Assembly (NCBI RefSeq): GCF_001315015.1
Contig: NZ_CP012914.1
Span: forward strand, 2,662,501 to 2,726,500
Length of the DNA: 64,000 nt
DNA from: Azospirillum brasilense
GTDB lineage: Bacteria; Pseudomonadota; Alphaproteobacteria; Azospirillales; Azospirillaceae
Direction of reading: 5' to 3'
Under the pieces are notes generated by a model, which searched no databases, was not told the origin of the DNA, and saw only the letters and a list, made by a program, of their open reading frames with translations. Below are positions 27,624 through 38,490 of this stretch, piece by piece. Numbering within the stretch: the stretch's first letter is position 1; every line of letters starts with the position of its first letter. Made by a program: the position numbers and the translations under genes.

Positions 27624-28166
27624 TTAAACGATGGCGAGCACCAGCGCCCAGCCGAGCACGACGAGGTTGACGGTCAGCGTGACCGCCATGCCCGGCGCCC
27701 GCACATAGGGATGGATCAGGTAGCCCGCCCAGAACAGCAGGCGGCCCAGCACGAACAGCGCAGTCGCCAGCCGGGCGAAGCCCAGGTCGGGCAGTGGCAT
27801 CTGCGCCACCAGCGCCGCCAGAGCGGGCAGGAAGATCAGCGTCTGCTCCACCGTGTTGGTCAGCACGCGCTGGCTGACCCGGTAGAAGCGCGACTCGGCG
27901 TCGTCGATGGGATTCAGGGCGACGGAGCGGGCGCGGGCGACCAGCACCCCGCCCACCGTCAGGAACAGCAGCAGCGCGGGCCAGAGGGCGAGCCGCCCCC
28001 AGAAGGCCATGCGCGTGCCCGGATCGGCGATGCCGGGCGGCGGCGCGAACAGCGGCGGCAGCAGCCACAGGGCCAGCAGCGCCACGACCACCGCGGCGAG
28101 GTTGACGGTGGCCGCCAAGCGCAGAAGACGGGTCTTGGAGGGACGGGTCTCCGGTGCGGCGGCCAT
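27624..28166 (-). CDS. MAPEG-family membrane protein
   Basis: A 180-residue protein with four predicted membrane helices and the MAPEG pattern: LNPIDDAESRFYRVSQRVLTN followed by TVEQTLIFLPALAAL, then RLLFWAGYLIHPYVRAPGM. Bacterial MAPEG proteins are related to eicosanoid and glutathione-metabolism enzymes, but most have no known substrate. It follows accA by six bases on the same strand, so it may be cotranscribed. Confidence 0.82.
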   Translation of the reverse strand: MAAAPETRPSKTRLLRLAATVNLAAVVVALLALWLLPPLFAPPPGIADPGTRMAFWGRLALWPALLLFLTVGGVLVARARSVALNPIDDAESRFYRVSQRVLTNTVEQTLIFLPALAALVAQMPLPDLGFARLATALFVLGRLLFWAGYLIHPYVRAPGMAVTLTVNLVVLGWALVLAIV

Positions 28167-28172
28167 GGAGTC

Positions 28173-29129
<957 letters not shown>

Positions 29130-29216
29130 GCCGGAAGGATCACGGACCGAATAGGATAGGACGCGGACGTCGCGGACCGGCCTTGGTACCACGGTGCGCG
29201 GCGGCGATGCCACAGC

Positions 29217-30176
29217 TTATCGCGCGAATCGCCGGCCAAAACTGACCAGAAGCACGCCCAGGACGATCACCGCCGCCCCGCCCCACACCCAGGGGGAATA
29301 GCGCTCGCCGAACAGCAGCGTCCCGGTGCCCAGCCCGACGGAGGTCGCCACGTAGCCGATCTGGCTGAGATAGACCGGCCCGGCGACCACCTGGAGCCGG
29401 AAATACAGCACGTAGGTCAGCGCCGTCACCGCGATCTGGAGCAGGGCCAGTCCGGGCGCGAGCCCCAGCGCCGGCAACTCCGCCACCGCCCCGGTGCCGA
29501 GCAGCGCCAGCAGGACCCAGCCCGCCCCGCCCAGCATGGTGCCGGCGGCCAGCGCCACCGGCTGCCCGCCCGGCGGCCACGCCATCGTGCGGTAGACGTT
29601 GCCCGCCGCGACCGACAGCGGCATGACGAAGGCCAGTGCCATCCAACCCGCCAGATCGGGCGAGGGCAGGCTGCCGCGCGGCCCGACGATCATCAGCGCG
29701 CCGACGAATCCGAGCAGAATGCCCGCCACCCGACCGCGGTCGGGCGTCTCGATCCGCACCGCCACGGCCATCAGCAGCGTCAGGATCGGCGGCAGCGTGT
29801 AGACCACCGCCGACAGCCCGGCCCCCAGCCAAGGCATGACGAAGAACAGCACCACGTTGGGCAGCGCCATGGACAGCAGCCCCGACACCGCGAAATAGCG
29901 GAGATACCGCCCGGTCAGGGGCATCGGTTGCCGTTTGAAACGCGCCAGCCCGGCCAGGATCACCCCGGCACCCAGCATCATGGAAAACGCCCAGGGCAGC
30001 GGCGGCACGCCGGCCGCCTGCGCGATCTTGGTGACCGGAAAGATTACCCCGATCAAACCGCCGACCAGAAGCAGCAGCGCGAGCGACTCGGCCCCGCGCG
30101 ACGGCGGCGGAACGGTGGAGGGTGTGGACACGGGGACGAAACCTCTGGCTCGGGACGCGGGCAGGCCAGCGAACAT
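29217..30176 (-). CDS. EamA/DMT-family transporter
   Basis: A 319-residue drug/metabolite transporter with ten predicted helices in two EamA repeats (LVGGLIGVIFPVTKIAQ ... LLGFVGALMIVGPRG; GTMLGGAGWVLLALLG ... GERYSPWVWGGAAVIVLGV). Such proteins export amino acids, nucleobases or other metabolites; the substrate is unknown. The ATG at 30176 has GGCGGGGG upstream. A TTG at 30200 is possible. It is cotranscribed in direction with accA, 87 bases upstream of it. Confidence 0.88.
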   Translation of the reverse strand: MFAGLPASRARGFVPVSTPSTVPPPSRGAESLALLLLVGGLIGVIFPVTKIAQAAGVPPLPWAFSMMLGAGVILAGLARFKRQPMPLTGRYLRYFAVSGLLSMALPNVVLFFVMPWLGAGLSAVVYTLPPILTLLMAVAVRIETPDRGRVAGILLGFVGALMIVGPRGSLPSPDLAGWMALAFVMPLSVAAGNVYRTMAWPPGGQPVALAAGTMLGGAGWVLLALLGTGAVAELPALGLAPGLALLQIAVTALTYVLYFRLQVVAGPVYLSQIGYVATSVGLGTGTLLFGERYSPWVWGGAAVIVLGVLLVSFGRRFAR

Positions 30177-30238
30177 GGCGAAGCCCCCGCCTTTTGCCAA
30201 GGAGGTTGGGCATGTTGGAAAAGCGCGTCGCGAGTGTT

Positions 30239-30339
30239 GCCCCCACCCCGGCCCTCCCCCTCTTCGAGGGAGAGGATGCCTTACGCGGAGTGGCGGCAGT
30301 CCCCTCCACCTCGTAGAGGGGGAGGGTTAGGGAGGGGGC
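30239..30339. repeat. GC-rich palindromic repeat, copy C (two palindromes in inverted arrangement)
   Basis: Two palindromes, CCCTCCCCCTCTTCGAGGGA (from 30252) and a second of similar make-up at 30301-30326, are enclosed by complementary ends (gcccccaccc on the left, gggagggggc on the right). Layout and sequence match copy A. It ends two bases from the stop codon of malate synthase (30341), placing it exactly at that gene's 3' end. Confidence 0.75.
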
Positions 30340-30340
30340 A

Positions 30341-31945
<1,605 letters not shown>

Positions 31946-31960
31946 GCGGTTCCTCCAATC

Positions 31961-31978
31961 TGCGCTTATGCTTGCGCA
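31961..31978 (-). promoter_or_regulatory. Candidate operator upstream of malate synthase
   Basis: TGCGC-N8-GCGCA inverted repeat, 16-33 bases upstream of the aceB start, just behind the ribosome site. Short and unmatched to a known regulator; glyoxylate-shunt genes are usually controlled, so it is worth testing. Confidence 0.3.
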
Positions 31979-32126
31979 TTTCAAGTCAATCAGAACATCG
32001 CCCAAAAAATTAGTCAAATTGGCCCAGAACAAACAGCCCAAGTAACCAATTAGAACACTTTTTAGCGATTTAATACTCTAGACACTTTGGTCTTTAGGCC
32101 GTAATAAGGCACAAACTCTGAGTATT

Positions 32127-32486
32127 TTACTTTTTTTTCAGCTCCGAAATCACTGAATCAATCGCTTTATCTGCGCCCTTTGCGCTTCTTCTAGCCGCCA
32201 CATACAGCTTGTTCATTTTTCTATAATAGTTTATTTTATCTGTATTAAGGTCCTTCAAGGAAAGGTCACTAAAGCTATCTATGACGTCACCATTTTCATC
32301 GACTATTTCGATGTAAATATCGAAATCATCTCCGAATTCTAATGAAACCCGGTATATTCTTATGCTAAAAGCTCCAAGTTGCGCAAAAAATCTAGAATCT
32401 GATCCATCATCATACCACAATAGAGAGCTATCTGCAGTTTTTACATCAAGAAGATCGACAAGCTCAGCAAATTTTTCTTCAGACAT
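32127..32486 (-). CDS. Unknown acidic protein of the AT-rich island
   Basis: A 119-residue protein of unknown family. It starts with a helix (MSEEKFAELVDLLDVKTADS), then a beta-rich central part with alternating residues (SLLWYDDGSDSRFFAQLG, FSIRIYRVSL, DFDIYIEIVDENGDVIDSF) and ends in a basic helix (YYRKMNKLYVAARRSAKGAD...). This looks like a small beta-sandwich or sensor domain. It follows the membrane protein gene by four bases, so the two form an operon. Codon use is AT-rich. A role in defence or conflict is only a guess from its setting. Confidence 0.7.
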   Translation of the reverse strand: MSEEKFAELVDLLDVKTADSSLLWYDDGSDSRFFAQLGAFSIRIYRVSLEFGDDFDIYIEIVDENGDVIDSFSDLSLKDLNTDKINYYRKMNKLYVAARRSAKGADKAIDSVISELKKK

Positions 32487-32490
32487 CTTA

Positions 32491-33006
32491 TTACTCCACT
32501 GGCGACTTGAGCTCGACTAAAATTTTGTGCATTTTATCTGCATGCTCAGAAAGCACCTTGTTCATCTTTGATACACTCCCAGGTTTTTTTCCACCCTCTA
32601 ACGCTCTCTCTAAATTTGCTTCCATTTCAGATAGTTTTTCAATCGCGTTCTGCACAGCCCCCTGATTTTCAGGAGATAGTTTAGAATGCGTATGCCGGAC
32701 GGTTATCAGCATACGTTTAAGGGCAGAGTATCGATCTAATATTATCTCCCACGAACCAGTTTTATGGAGTCGACGTATTTCGTCAATGACCGCAATAGCG
32801 GCAGAAACATCCGACAAAGAATTTAGCTTAACTATGCTCTCTTTTACTTGATTTGCAGCAGACTCTGCCTGTTTTGCTGCTGATTTTGCCTTACGAATAC
32901 CTATAATTGTAATACCAAATCCAAATAAAGATATAACCAAACCAACTACACTAGATAAATCTCCTAAGAACCAGTCGTTGAAGGCAAGCCTTAGCGTCTC
33001 AGTCAT
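32491..33006 (-). CDS. Unknown membrane-anchored coiled-coil protein of the AT-rich island
   Basis: A 171-residue protein. An N-terminal membrane segment (VVGLVISLFGFGITIIGI, about residues 18-36) is followed by an Ala/Lys-rich helix (RKAKSAAKQAESAANQ), and the remainder is predicted helical with coiled-coil character (IEKLSEMEANLERALEGG). It is probably anchored to the inner membrane with the helical part in the cytoplasm. No family recognised. The next gene (32127-32486) starts four bases after it. It is preceded by a short reading frame that ends four bases before its ATG. Confidence 0.7.
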   Translation of the reverse strand: MTETLRLAFNDWFLGDLSSVVGLVISLFGFGITIIGIRKAKSAAKQAESAANQVKESIVKLNSLSDVSAAIAVIDEIRRLHKTGSWEIILDRYSALKRMLITVRHTHSKLSPENQGAVQNAIEKLSEMEANLERALEGGKKPGSVSKMNKVLSEHADKMHKILVELKSPVE

Positions 33007-33010
33007 CTAT

Positions 33011-33088
33011 TTAGTTCCGAAAGCCAACCATCAAGCGTTCAGCCAAAGGTTGCTCTTTAAGCGTTTCATCATTCGGCCAAACACGCAT
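33011..33088 (-). pseudogene. Short reading frame or gene remnant before the island operon
   Basis: A 25-codon frame beginning MRVWPNDETLKEQPLAERLM and ending TAA four bases before the next start. The frame stays open further upstream towards xerD without another good start, which suggests a truncated gene end rather than an intact gene. Composition is intermediate. It could also act as a translated leader for the membrane protein gene. Confidence 0.3.
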
Positions 33089-33130
33089 AGCCGTACGAAG
33101 AAACCCGAATACATCATTTTCAGAGAAAAT

Positions 33131-33153
33131 AAAATAAGAATCTATCTTATTTT
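33131..33153 (-). terminator. AT-rich inverted repeat at the 3' end of xerD
   Basis: AAAATAAGA (33131-33139) and TCTTATTTT (33145-33153) form a perfect nine-base stem with loop atcta. It overlaps the last codons and TAG stop of xerD (33142). On the reverse strand it is followed by an A/T stretch. It may act as a weak terminator, and it also marks the exact border between GC-rich and AT-rich DNA. Confidence 0.4.
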
Positions 33154-34152
33154 TCGCCGGGCCAGCGGGTGATGCTCGTGCACGACCTGCTTCAGCCGTT
33201 CCGACACCACATGGGTGTAGATCTGGGTGGTGGCGATGTCGGCGTGGCCCAGCATCTTCTGGACCGAGCGCAGGTCCGCCCCGCGGTCGAGCAGATGGGT
33301 GGCGAAGGCGTGGCGCAGGACGTGGGGGCTGACCTTCTCCGGGTCGATGTTCGACTCGATGGCCAGTTCCTTCAAAAGCTGGGCGAAGCGCTGGCGCGTC
33401 AGATGACCGTTGGCGGAACTGCGCGACGGGAAGAGGAAGGCGACCGGTCCGTTCTCGCGCCCGGCCAGGATGAAGTGGCTCCGCCAGGGCAGATAGGCGC
33501 CCAGCGCGGCGGAGGCCGGTTCGGACAGCGGCACCATGCGCTCCTTCCCGCCCTTGCCGCGCACGATCAGCCCGCGCCCGTCGCGCAGGATGGCGGCCAT
33601 CGGCAGGCCGACCAGCTCCGACACGCGCAGGCCGGTGGCATAGAGCACCTCCAGCAGGGCGACCAGCCGCAGCCCCTCCGGCCCGCCGCGGGTCTGGGCG
33701 GAGTCGATCATGCGGGTGACCTCCTCCACCGTCAGGATCTTGGGCAGCGGGCGGCCCTGCTTGGGGCTGTCCAGCGCCGAGGCCGGGTCGTCCGCCCGCC
33801 GCCCTTCCGACACTAGGAAACGGTAGAACTGGCGCATCGCCGACAGGCGGCGGGCCAGTGTGCGCGGCGCCGGCTTCTGCCCGCCCTCCACATACTGGAA
33901 GGCGAGGTAAGCACGCAGATCCTCCGTCCCCGCCTTCTCCAGCGGCTGCCCGCGCTGGGCCAGCCAGAGGGCGAGGTCGGCGAGGTCGCGCTCGTAGGCC
34001 ACGCGGGTGTTGAGCGCGGCGCCGCGCTCCGCCGTCAGCATGTCCAGGAAGGCGTCGACATGGGGCGAGGCCGCGATCGGGCGTGGTTTGCAGGGGCGCC
34101 CGCGCCGCTTCGGCTGGGCTTTCGGCAGGGGTGTTTTGGGCATGGGACTCAT
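33142..34152 (-). CDS. xerD: Tyrosine recombinase XerD
   Basis: A 336-residue site-specific recombinase for chromosome dimer resolution at dif. The N-terminal SAM-like domain (FLDMLTAERGAALNTRVAYERD) and catalytic domain are complete, with Arg176 (ATGLRVSEL), Lys200 (VRGKGGKER), His277-x-x-Arg280 (SPHVLRHAF), His303 (LGHADIATTQ) and nucleophile Tyr312. After the usual end HHPLA come five residues (RRKIR) encoded by the junction with the AT-rich island. The ATG overlaps the stop of the upstream gene by four bases. An ATG at 34143 is an alternative start. Confidence 0.95.
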   Translation of the reverse strand: MSPMPKTPLPKAQPKRRGRPCKPRPIAASPHVDAFLDMLTAERGAALNTRVAYERDLADLALWLAQRGQPLEKAGTEDLRAYLAFQYVEGGQKPAPRTLARRLSAMRQFYRFLVSEGRRADDPASALDSPKQGRPLPKILTVEEVTRMIDSAQTRGGPEGLRLVALLEVLYATGLRVSELVGLPMAAILRDGRGLIVRGKGGKERMVPLSEPASAALGAYLPWRSHFILAGRENGPVAFLFPSRSSANGHLTRQRFAQLLKELAIESNIDPEKVSPHVLRHAFATHLLDRGADLRSVQKMLGHADIATTQIYTHVVSERLKQVVHEHHPLARRKIR

Positions 34153-36200
34153 CCGGCCAGGGCCGCGGCGGCTTCACGGGCGACGGCGCGGGCATCGCTG
34201 TCCAGACCCACGGCGCGCAGGGCCCCGACCACACGCGCCACCACCGCGGGCGGCGTGCCCGCCGGCCCGGCGTTGCCGAGCAGCAGAAGCGCGGCCAGCG
34301 CCGTCTCGCCGACGCGCCGGTCGGCGGAGGCCTCGGCCAGCCGCTGCCACAAAGCTGGGTCGGCGGTGGGGGGACGGGCGCCCGCGGGCATGGAGGCTGT
34401 CTCTTCGGGGTCGCTGATCCGGCGCCACGCCTCCTCCGGAATGGCGAGGCCCATCGCCTGGAGCAGGGCCAGTTGCCCGGCGACGCGGGCGCGGGCCTCC
34501 GGATCGGCGCCGCGCAGCGATTCGTCCAGCCAGCCGGCGAGACCCAGTGCCCCGCCGCCCGGCGGCGGACCGAGCGCGATGACGGCGAGCGGCCACAGCC
34601 GCGCCACCTCCGCCGTGGGACGGCTGCGCAGGGCGAGATCGTGCCAGCGCTTGCCCTTGTCGGGCCGGCCCAGCGCGAAGCAGAGCCGCGCCGCGGCGGG
34701 GGCCAGGGCGGCGGCGTCCGGGGTCGGCGACAGGGTGTCGAGCATGTCGGCCACCACCGCCCCCACCGGCCCGGCCAGCATCGGCGGGTCGAGAAGCTCC
34801 AGCGCCAGCCCGGCCAACTCCACCCGCCGCCCACCGGCTATGGCGGCGAGCATGGCCTGCTGCACCAGCGCGCGGGTGCGGGCGGTACGGTCTCGCGCCA
34901 CGGCGTCCTTCAGCCGCAGCAGCTCATCACCCTTGGCCGGGGCGGCGCGGTATGCCTCCGCCAGCCGCCGGGAATCGAGGAAGAGGGCGGTGGCGGCGCG
35001 CTCCGCCGCGGTCACGCGGGTCGCCGGGTCGGTACCATTGTTGGACGCCACCGCGGCCAGCCGCGCCGGGTCGGTCAGGGACAGCACGTCCGGCGGCAGC
35101 CCGGCCTGGAGCGTCCGCAAGGCGGCCAGGGTCAGCGGGCTGGGGTCCTTCAGGCTGCGCGGCCGGACCGCCGGGCCGCCGGCCATCGCCTCGGCCACCC
35201 GCAGGAAATCGGGATCGCCGCCCGGCTGCTCGCGCAGCATGTCGAAGGCGATGTCGTCACCCGCTGGACCAGAGCCGGCTTCCATCGACGCACCCCCGCC
35301 GATCCGCCCGGCGCGCAGGCGGCAGAACAATTCCACGCGTTGCCAATAGGGGCCGGCGAAGGGCTTGGCGCGCTCCGTCGCGGCGGCGCAGTCCAGCGGG
35401 CCGGCGAGCAGTTCGGCATCGGTCAGGGCGCGGGCGGCGGCCTCGTCGGCCGTCATCGCCTCGGGCAGCAGCGCGGCGAGGTCGGCGGCCCCGCGCGGGT
35501 CGCCCATGGCCGCCAGCTTTTCCACCCGCAGGGCGCCGAAACGGCGCGCCGGCTCGGGCTCGCCCGGAGCGGCGGCGGGCGAGCCGCGGCTGAGCAGCAG
35601 CCGGCGCTGCAACTCCTTCACGGCGGGCGACGGGGTGAGGGTGGGCAGTTCCGGCAGCAGGGCCAACACCTCGGCGCGCGGGATACCGCGCCAGGGGTCG
35701 CCGCCCAGCCCGGCGGCTCCCGCCAGAGGGCCGGCGCCGTCGGGGTCCAGCGGCCCCAGCGTCTCCACCGCGATGGCCGAGGGCGGCGCCACGGTGGGCA
35801 CCACCTCGAAGGACGGCGTGCGGCCCGATGGAAGCAAGGGCAGCGGGGCGGCGGACGGCCCTGGCGAGGACGGCCATGGCGACGCCAGCGGATCGTCCAG
35901 GACCCGTCCGACCCCGGATTCGACGTCGGGGACGGCCATCCTTTCCGGAGGCGGAAACAGGCGGATCGGCGGCCCGGAGGGTACGGCCTGGGTATAGGCC
36001 TGGGCCAGCGCCGGCGTCGCCACTCCCATCAGGGTGCCGGACACAGCCAGCGCCAGGGGTGCCAACCCGAGAGAAGCGGCGGCAAATATGGAAACGGCGC
36101 CGGCACCGGCCCTTCCGCCCCGTGACGGAGCGGCGAACCGGCGGCGGCGCCCAGCGGCGTCCCCGGCGGCGTCCCCGGCGTCAGCGGGGGAACCGCTCAT
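34149..36200 (-). CDS. Large Ala/Pro-rich exported or anchored protein, unknown function
   Basis: A 683-residue protein located between aroK and xerD, a position where related alphaproteobacteria also carry a long uncharacterised gene. After a basic N-terminus there is a hydrophobic segment (SIFAAASLGLAPLALAVSGTLMG) ending in ALAQA, a likely signal peptide or anchor. A Pro-rich linker follows, then helical repeats resembling TPR/alpha-solenoid units (LLPELPTLTPSPAVKELQRR; AALRTLQAGLPPDV; WPLAVIALG). The ATG at 36200 has AAAAGG upstream and overlaps the preceding small gene by 20 bases. No catalytic motif seen. Confidence 0.72.
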   Translation of the reverse strand: MSGSPADAGDAAGDAAGRRRRFAAPSRGGRAGAGAVSIFAAASLGLAPLALAVSGTLMGVATPALAQAYTQAVPSGPPIRLFPPPERMAVPDVESGVGRVLDDPLASPWPSSPGPSAAPLPLLPSGRTPSFEVVPTVAPPSAIAVETLGPLDPDGAGPLAGAAGLGGDPWRGIPRAEVLALLPELPTLTPSPAVKELQRRLLLSRGSPAAAPGEPEPARRFGALRVEKLAAMGDPRGAADLAALLPEAMTADEAAARALTDAELLAGPLDCAAATERAKPFAGPYWQRVELFCRLRAGRIGGGASMEAGSGPAGDDIAFDMLREQPGGDPDFLRVAEAMAGGPAVRPRSLKDPSPLTLAALRTLQAGLPPDVLSLTDPARLAAVASNNGTDPATRVTAAERAATALFLDSRRLAEAYRAAPAKGDELLRLKDAVARDRTARTRALVQQAMLAAIAGGRRVELAGLALELLDPPMLAGPVGAVVADMLDTLSPTPDAAALAPAAARLCFALGRPDKGKRWHDLALRSRPTAEVARLWPLAVIALGPPPGGGALGLAGWLDESLRGADPEARARVAGQLALLQAMGLAIPEEAWRRISDPEETASMPAGARPPTADPALWQRLAEASADRRVGETALAALLLLGNAGPAGTPPAVVARVVGALRAVGLDSDARAVAREAAAALAG

Positions 36201-36321
36201 CCGGAATGACCTTTTCCACCGTCTTGGACGGTGCCGGCATGTCCCAGGAGGCAAGGAAGGCCATGCCACCCCCGATGACGAAGAGGAACAGGACGAAAAG
36301 AATGGAAATAACGCGGCTCAT
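36181..36321 (-). CDS. Small single-span membrane protein
   Basis: A 46-residue protein: a membrane helix (VISILFVLFLFVIGGGMAFLA) followed by a short periplasmic or cytoplasmic tail (SWDMPAPSKTVEKVIPDER). A longer form starting with TTG at 36396 is possible. Its end overlaps the start of the large downstream protein, suggesting coupled translation. It is divergent from aroK, with a 264-bp gap holding nothing else I can identify. Function unknown. Confidence 0.6.
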   Translation of the reverse strand: MSRVISILFVLFLFVIGGGMAFLASWDMPAPSKTVEKVIPDERFPR

Positions 36322-36585
36322 GGCGATCGGAGTCGTGTTTCTGTGGAAGGAACGGCGGCGCTGTATCACGGTCGGCGTCTGTGCGGCTTGGGACAAGGGT
36401 GCGCTTTCATGCTAATCATCGCACACCGTCCGCACCGCTGGCCCGATGGCCGATGAACGCTGGACGTACCACTTTAGCCACGGGGGCTCCGCTGCGCAAC
36501 ATGCGCAGGCCCCTGCGACCGAATCGAACACCCGCCCTCCGGAACCGCATCAGGCCGGAACAGCATCAGGAAAGTCCACAGCACC

Positions 36586-37221
36586 ATGACCGCCCGCCTT
36601 CCATCGCAGGGACAGCCGCCGGACCCGTCGAAGACCCTTCCGAGGACGGTGGTGCTGGTCGGCCTGATGGGCGCGGGGAAGAGCGCAATCGGCCGGCGGC
36701 TGGCCGCGCGGCTGCACCTGCCCTTCACCGACGCCGACACCGAGATCGAGACGGCGGCGGGCTGCTCCATCGCGGAGATCTTCGCCCGTGACGGCGAGGC
36801 GGTGTTCCGCTCGGTGGAGCGGCGGATCATCACCCGGCTGCTGACCGAACAGCCGGTGCACATCCTGGCGACCGGCGGCGGCGCCTTCATGGACCCGGAG
36901 ACGCGCGCGGCCATCCGCGCCCACGGCCTGTCGATCTGGCTGCGCGCCGAGCTGGACGTTCTGCTGGCCCGTACGGCGCGGCGCACCCACCGCCCGCTGC
37001 TGAACGCCGGCGACCCGAAGGAGATCCTGAGCCGGCTGATGACCGCCCGCTACCCCGTCTACGCGGAGGCCGACCTGACGGTGATCAGCGACGAGCGCCC
37101 GCCGGAGGCAACCGTGGAGCAGGTGATCGAGGCGCTGGAGGCGCATTTCGGCATCACCCTGCCCCACTCGCACCACCATCATCACCGCCACCCGGCGCAC
37201 CACCACCACGACAAGCCCTGA
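36586..37221 (+). CDS. aroK: Shikimate kinase with natural histidine-rich tail
   Basis: A 211-residue P-loop kinase converting shikimate to shikimate 3-phosphate. Walker A is [11 protein letters not shown], shikimate-binding elements are [18 protein letters not shown] and ATGGGAF, and the lid Arg is in RTHRPLL. The last 18 residues carry 11 histidines ([18 protein letters not shown]), an uncommon natural metal-binding tail. The codons alternate CAC and CAT, so it is genomic. It lies seven bases before aroB, the usual shikimate pair. Confidence 0.96.
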   Translation: MTARLPSQGQPPDPSKTLPRTVVLVGLMGAGKSAIGRRLAARLHLPFTDADTEIETAAGCSIAEIFARDGEAVFRSVERRIITRLLTEQPVHILATGGGAFMDPETRAAIRAHGLSIWLRAELDVLLARTARRTHRPLLNAGDPKEILSRLMTARYPVYAEADLTVISDERPPEATVEQVIEALEAHFGITLPHSHHHHHRHPAHHHHDKP

Positions 37222-37228
37222 TCCCGCC

Positions 37229-38377
37229 ATGACCTCCCCAGACACCTCCCCAGACACCTCCACTGCCATCGACACCGTCCGCCTCGACCTCGGCCCGCGC
37301 AGCTATGACATCCTGGTCGGCGACCGGGTGCTCGACGGCGCCGGGCCGCGCATCGCCGCGATCACCAAAGGCAAGGCGCCCATCGTCGTCACCGACGAGA
37401 ACGTCGCACCACGGCACCTGCCGACTTTGGAGCGCACGTTGCGCGGGTCCGGCATCGAGCCGACCCAGGCCATCGTCCTGCCGGCGGGTGAAAAAACCAA
37501 GGACTTCGCCCATTTCGAACGGCTGATGGACGCCGTCCTGGGGCGCGGGATCGAGCGGTCGGCGGTCCTGCTGGCGCTCGGCGGCGGGGTGATCGGCGAC
37601 ATCACCGGCTTCGCCGCCGCCTCGGCGTTGCGCGGCATCGACTTCATCCAGGTGCCGACCACGCTGCTGAGCCAGGTGGACAGCTCGGTCGGCGGCAAGA
37701 CCGGGATCAACAGCCCGCACGGGAAGAACCTGATCGGCGCCTTCCACCAGCCGCGTCTGGTCATCGCCGACACCGCCACGCTGGACACCCTGCCGCGGCG
37801 CGAGGTGCTGGCCGGCTACGCCGAGGTGGTGAAGTACGGGCTGATCCGCCTGCCCGGCTTCTTCGCCTGGCTTGAGGAGAACGGCGAACGGGTGGTCGCC
37901 GGCGACAGCGACGCCCGCCGCCACGCCGTCACCGAAAGCTGCCGGGCCAAGGCCGCCATCGTCGGCGCGGACGAGCGGGAGAGCGGCGACCGCGCCCTGC
38001 TGAATCTCGGCCACACCTTCGGCCACGCGCTGGAGGCGGCGACCGGCTTCGGCTCCCGCCTGCTGCACGGCGAGGCGGTGTCGATCGGCATGGTTCTGGC
38101 CTTCGACCTGTCGGTGCGGCTGGGGCTGTGCCCGGCAGCGGACGCCGAGAAGGCGCGCGCCCATCTGGCCCGCGTCGGCCTGCCGGTCCGCCCCACCGAC
38201 GTGCCCGGCGTGGAATGGGACATCGACGGGCTGATCCTGTCCATGGCCAAGGACAAGAAGGTCAAGGACGGGCGCATCACCTTCGTGCTGGCGCGTGCGC
38301 TGGGCGACGCCTTCACCCAGCGCGACGTCGATCCGGCGGTGGTGCGGGCGCTACTGGAGGATGCCGTCGCGCCCTGA
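37229..38377 (+). CDS. aroB: 3-dehydroquinate synthase
   Basis: A 382-residue NAD- and Zn-dependent enzyme cyclising DAHP to 3-dehydroquinate. Family motifs are ALGGGVIGDITGFAAA, VPTTLLSQVDSSVGGKTGIN, GYAEVVKYGLI and the metal-binding NLGHTFGHALEA with GEAVSIGM. The N-terminus holds a tandem duplication (TSPDTSPDT) from a repeated GACACCTCCCCA unit, outside the fold. It follows aroK closely, so the two are cotranscribed. Confidence 0.97.
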   Translation: MTSPDTSPDTSTAIDTVRLDLGPRSYDILVGDRVLDGAGPRIAAITKGKAPIVVTDENVAPRHLPTLERTLRGSGIEPTQAIVLPAGEKTKDFAHFERLMDAVLGRGIERSAVLLALGGGVIGDITGFAAASALRGIDFIQVPTTLLSQVDSSVGGKTGINSPHGKNLIGAFHQPRLVIADTATLDTLPRREVLAGYAEVVKYGLIRLPGFFAWLEENGERVVAGDSDARRHAVTESCRAKAAIVGADERESGDRALLNLGHTFGHALEAATGFGSRLLHGEAVSIGMVLAFDLSVRLGLCPAADAEKARAHLARVGLPVRPTDVPGVEWDIDGLILSMAKDKKVKDGRITFVLARALGDAFTQRDVDPAVVRALLEDAVAP

Positions 38378-38414
38378 TGCGGTGCACCATAAGCCCTTGA
38401 CCGTTGGGGTGACA

Positions 38415-38437
38415 AACTGTCAGACTTCACGACAGTT
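38415..38437. promoter_or_regulatory. Inverted repeat between aroB and the CBS gene
   Basis: AACTGTC and GACAGTT (seven-base arms, nine-base centre) 38 bases after the aroB stop and about 54 bases before the CBS-gene start. It may be an operator for the CBS gene or a weak hairpin ending aroB transcription. Confidence 0.4.
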
Positions 38438-38490
38438 CCGATTCGCGTCCAAGACGCAGCGGAATGCCGCCCCATAAAGGGAGAAGGGAC

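Larger units (their letters stand above)
31985..33141. other. AT-rich horizontally acquired island between xerD and aceB
   Basis: About 1.15 kb with composition unlike the rest of the window. For example, bases 32221-32280 contain 18 G or C of 60, while neighbours are mostly around 40 or more of 60. It contains two minus-strand genes (32491-33006, 32127-32486) and a short reading frame before them. One edge coincides with the 3' end of xerD, where the last codons and an AT-rich inverted repeat occur. The other fades into the aceB promoter. No transposase, integrase or phage gene is inside. Confidence 0.8.

Noticed and set aside
31985..33141. Prophage or integrative element driven by the adjacent XerD
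   Set aside because: XerD is the full-length housekeeping enzyme in its conserved neighbourhood, and the island has no phage, transposase or integrase gene.
37165..37218. Poly-histidine stretch as vector tag contamination
   Set aside because: Mixed CAC/CAT codons, interrupted by Arg, Pro and Ala, inside a continuous aroK-aroB region.
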